A stretch of DNA of 64,000 nt from Actinomycetes bacterium (GTDB lineage Bacteria > Actinomycetota > Acidimicrobiia > Acidimicrobiales > Ilumatobacteraceae). Shown piece by piece: positions 62,236 through 64,000 of the stretch. The stretch covers positions 124,001-188,000 of the forward strand of contig JAKOUY010000023.1 of the NCBI GenBank assembly GCA_029782355.1. Reading direction: 5' to 3'. The notes beneath the pieces are model-generated. The model did not search any database. It worked only from the letters and a program-made list of their open reading frames with translations, and was not told the DNA's origin. The translations under genes were made by a program, and so were the position numbers. Numbering within the stretch: the first letter of the stretch is position 1; each line of letters opens with the position of its first letter.

Positions 62236-63575
62236 CCAACAAGCGAGCCTCGTTCATGGCCATCGGCGGTGCCTGCGCGGCGCTGCTGCTGGGTGGGACC
62301 ATCACCGCGTCGGCGACCACGCCGCCCACCACACCGGCAGGCGGCAGTGCCGCTGGCGGTGCGGCGGGCTCGGGTTGGGCGGTGACCACCGACGACTGCG
62401 TCGACCCCGCCGCGGCCACCGAGAAGATCACCGGTGACGTCATGGTCGGATCGATCATGCCGCTCAGCGGCGGCGGCCCGGCCATCCTGTTCGCTCCGGT
62501 CAAGGACGGGTTCGCCGCTGCCATCGAGTACGCCGACGAGACGAAGGTCCTGGGCGATCAGAAGATCGGTCTGCAGATCCAGGACGACCAGTACAAGGCC
62601 GAGCTGACCCCGGGAGCGCTCACCAAGCTGCTCGATGCCAAGGTCCACGTCATTTCCGGTGTGATCGGCACGCCGAACAACGAGGCCATCCGCCAGACGT
62701 TGAACGACAACTGCATCCCGCAGCTGAACAACCTGACGGGATCGCCACAGTGGGGCGAGAGCAAGGACTTCCCCTGGACCACCGGCGCCCTGGTGCCCTA
62801 CGACATCGAGACCAAGGCGTACGTCGCCGATCTGGTCAAGCAGTTCCCCAACGGCGCCAAGGTCGCCCTGTACTACGTGGACACCGACTTCGGCAAGGTC
62901 TACGCCGACACGTTGAAGGCCATTGCGGCTGACAACAAGATCGAGATCGTCGACGAGCAGACCGTCGGCCCGGAGGACAACACTCCGCCGACCTCGCAGG
63001 CGACGTCGATCGCCTCGAAGAAGCCGGACGCCATCATCGCCGCTCCCCTCGGCCTCGGGTGCGGGACGTTCTTGAAGGAGATCGCCGCCAAGACCGCGGC
63101 GGACACGTCGTGGAAGCCGCGCACCTACGTCACCGCCACCTGCGCCAGCCCGTTGCTGATGGCCGCAGCCGGTGCCGCGGCGGACGGCATGATCACCTCG
63201 ACCAACCTGCTGAACGTCGCCGATCCGGCCAATGCGTCCAACCCGGCGGTCAAGACGTACCTGGACTACATGAAGAAGATCAACTTCCAGGGCGACGTCA
63301 CCGTGGCCTCCACGGGATGGACCGTCGGTGAGGTGACCGTGGCCATCCTGGCCCAGGCGGCGAAGTCACCCGACGGGCTGACCCGGGCCTCGATCCTCAA
63401 CGCCGCCCGGAACCTGCACTACCACGCCTCGCTGGCCCGTCCCGGCATCGACTACGTCACCAACGGCGACGCCGATCCGTACCCGGCACAGTCGCTGGTG
63501 CTCCAGCAGTTCTCCTCGGCATCGGGGACCTTCACCGACCTCGGCCCGGTGGTCACCCAGTTCGAGACGAAGTAA
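62232..63575 (+). CDS. livK: Branched-chain amino acid-type ABC transporter substrate-binding protein (LivK-like)
   Basis: 447 residues. Sec signal peptide (about 1-28, cleavage after ITASA), a Pro/Gly/Ala linker, then the LivK fold: VMVGSIMPLSGGGPAILFAP, LLDAKVHVISGVIGTPNN, YVDTDFGKVYADTLKAIAAD and AAAGAAADGMITSTNLL. No lipobox, so it may be secreted or anchored by other means. The ligand could be an amino acid or an aliphatic amide/acid; not determinable. Last gene of the operon, followed by a hairpin terminator. Confidence 0.92.
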   Translation: MTNKRASFMAIGGACAALLLGGTITASATTPPTTPAGGSAAGGAAGSGWAVTTDDCVDPAAATEKITGDVMVGSIMPLSGGGPAILFAPVKDGFAAAIEYADETKVLGDQKIGLQIQDDQYKAELTPGALTKLLDAKVHVISGVIGTPNNEAIRQTLNDNCIPQLNNLTGSPQWGESKDFPWTTGALVPYDIETKAYVADLVKQFPNGAKVALYYVDTDFGKVYADTLKAIAADNKIEIVDEQTVGPEDNTPPTSQATSIASKKPDAIIAAPLGLGCGTFLKEIAAKTAADTSWKPRTYVTATCASPLLMAAAGAAADGMITSTNLLNVADPANASNPAVKTYLDYMKKINFQGDVTVASTGWTVGEVTVAILAQAAKSPDGLTRASILNAARNLHYHASLARPGIDYVTNGDADPYPAQSLVLQQFSSASGTFTDLGPVVTQFETK

Positions 63576-63588
63576 CCCCGTCCACGGA

Positions 63589-63632
63589 CGCGACACGGGC
63601 CCGCTCCCTCCCGGGGGCGGGCCCGTGTCGCG
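63589..63632. terminator. Strong bidirectional hairpin terminator
   Basis: A perfect 16-bp stem, CGCGACACGGGCCCGC / GCGGGCCCGTGTCGCG with a 12-nt loop, between the convergent livK and DUF4333 genes. No T-tract. Confidence 0.85.
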
Positions 63633-63644
63633 TGGTCGGCAGGC

Positions 63645-64000
63645 TCAGGTGCCGGGCGTCGCCGTGGTGCCGCCGGTCGGGGTGGTCTCACCCGTCGGGG
63701 TCGACCCACCGTTGGCACCGACCTTCTCGGCCGAGGTGACCAGGAACGACTTCGAACCGGTGATCTCCACGCCGAAGGTGTAGGCCACCCCGTTGGCGTC
63801 CTTGCCCGTGCAGGTGAAGGTCTGTCCCTTCTCGACCTTGGCCGGCTTCTCGCACGACGACTCGACGATCTTGACGCCCAGCTTCTGCTCGACCTCCTTG
63901 CCGCGGAGGAAGGAGGCGGCCGTCTTCTGGAAGTCGGTCGTGTCGGCGCCGCAGGCGGTGAGTCCGAGGGTGCCGAGGGCGGCAATGGTCAACAGTTTCT
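63645..64000 (-). CDS. DUF4333 lipoprotein, N-terminus cut by the window edge
   Basis: About 118 visible residues. The visible N-terminus KLLTIAALGTLGLTACG is the end of a lipoprotein signal with lipobox LTAC. The DUF4333 domain follows, with two cysteines (ESSCEKPAKVEKGQTFTCTG) expected to form a disulfide, then a Thr/Gly/Pro tail. The true start lies beyond position 64000. DUF4333 proteins are small exported actinobacterial proteins of unknown function. Confidence 0.85.
   Translation of the reverse strand, partial: KLLTIAALGTLGLTACGADTTDFQKTAASFLRGKEVEQKLGVKIVESSCEKPAKVEKGQTFTCTGKDANGVAYTFGVEITGSKSFLVTSAEKVGANGGSTPTGETTPTGGTTATPGT

Overview
The window is a high-GC chromosomal segment of an actinobacterium, most likely of the class Acidimicrobiia or a close relative. 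The evidence is the strong GC bias at third codon positions, two wax-ester synthase/DGAT proteins, deazaflavin-type LLM oxidoreductases, a DinB/mycothiol-type protein, a SAM-I/IV-type riboswitch in front of metX, and a recurrent leaderless-promoter pattern (TANNNT 6-10 nt before the start codon). No phage, integrase, transposase or CRISPR signature was seen. Genes are packed with 1-4 nt start/stop overlaps (ATGA, GTGA, TGATG), so most belong to short translationally coupled operons.

Layout. 1-3.2 kb: start of a phosphoglucomutase, a two-component system with a likely binding site, and a small membrane protein. 3.2-10 kb: an accessory-looking triad of a large LuxR ATPase regulator, a membrane-anchored SH3-like/Thr-rich protein and a ~990-residue secreted lipoprotein. 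10-20 kb: a CoxE-type VWA protein, a histidine phosphatase, a WS/DGAT with a histone-like Lys/Ala tail, SURF1, a saccharopine-dehydrogenase-like protein behind a 13-codon upstream ORF, metX under a SAM riboswitch, small membrane proteins and a DMT permease. 20.0-20.7 kb: a palindromic tandem-repeat array, then tRNA-Gly. 21.4-28.9 kb: a branched-chain 2-oxoacid dehydrogenase operon (E1a-E1b-E2), a TLP1-type thiolase-like protein, an ACT protein and an acyl-CoA ligase.

28.9-34 kb is a copper region: a NirK-type two-domain cupredoxin, a PCuAC lipoprotein with Met repeats, a small cupredoxin-like lipoprotein, SCO1, an ECF sigma factor and a zinc-finger membrane anti-sigma. Two copies of one bipartite promoter motif link the sigma locus to the PCuAC gene. 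35-45.8 kb holds two divergent operons with only 21 bp between them: a ribose-family sugar ABC transporter with an FGGY kinase on the minus strand, and a second FGGY kinase, acireductone dioxygenase, acireductone synthase (enolase-phosphatase), a GlpD/EryB-like dehydrogenase and a CDF metal transporter on the plus strand. This is the best candidate in the window for an undescribed catabolic pathway.

45.9-58.6 kb contains lipid and general metabolism genes: cyclase, SDR/enoyl-CoA hydratase operon, a second WS/DGAT, PAP2 phosphatase with a RecB-like Fe-S nuclease, hydrolase, LapA, an HSD17B4-like SDR, an acyl-CoA synthetase, a second tandem-palindrome array, LarE, DUF1345 and an LLM oxidoreductase. 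58.6-63.6 kb is a complete five-gene branched-chain amino-acid-type ABC importer (LivG-F-H-M-K order) closed by a strong bidirectional hairpin, followed by the end of a DUF4333 lipoprotein gene that runs off the window.
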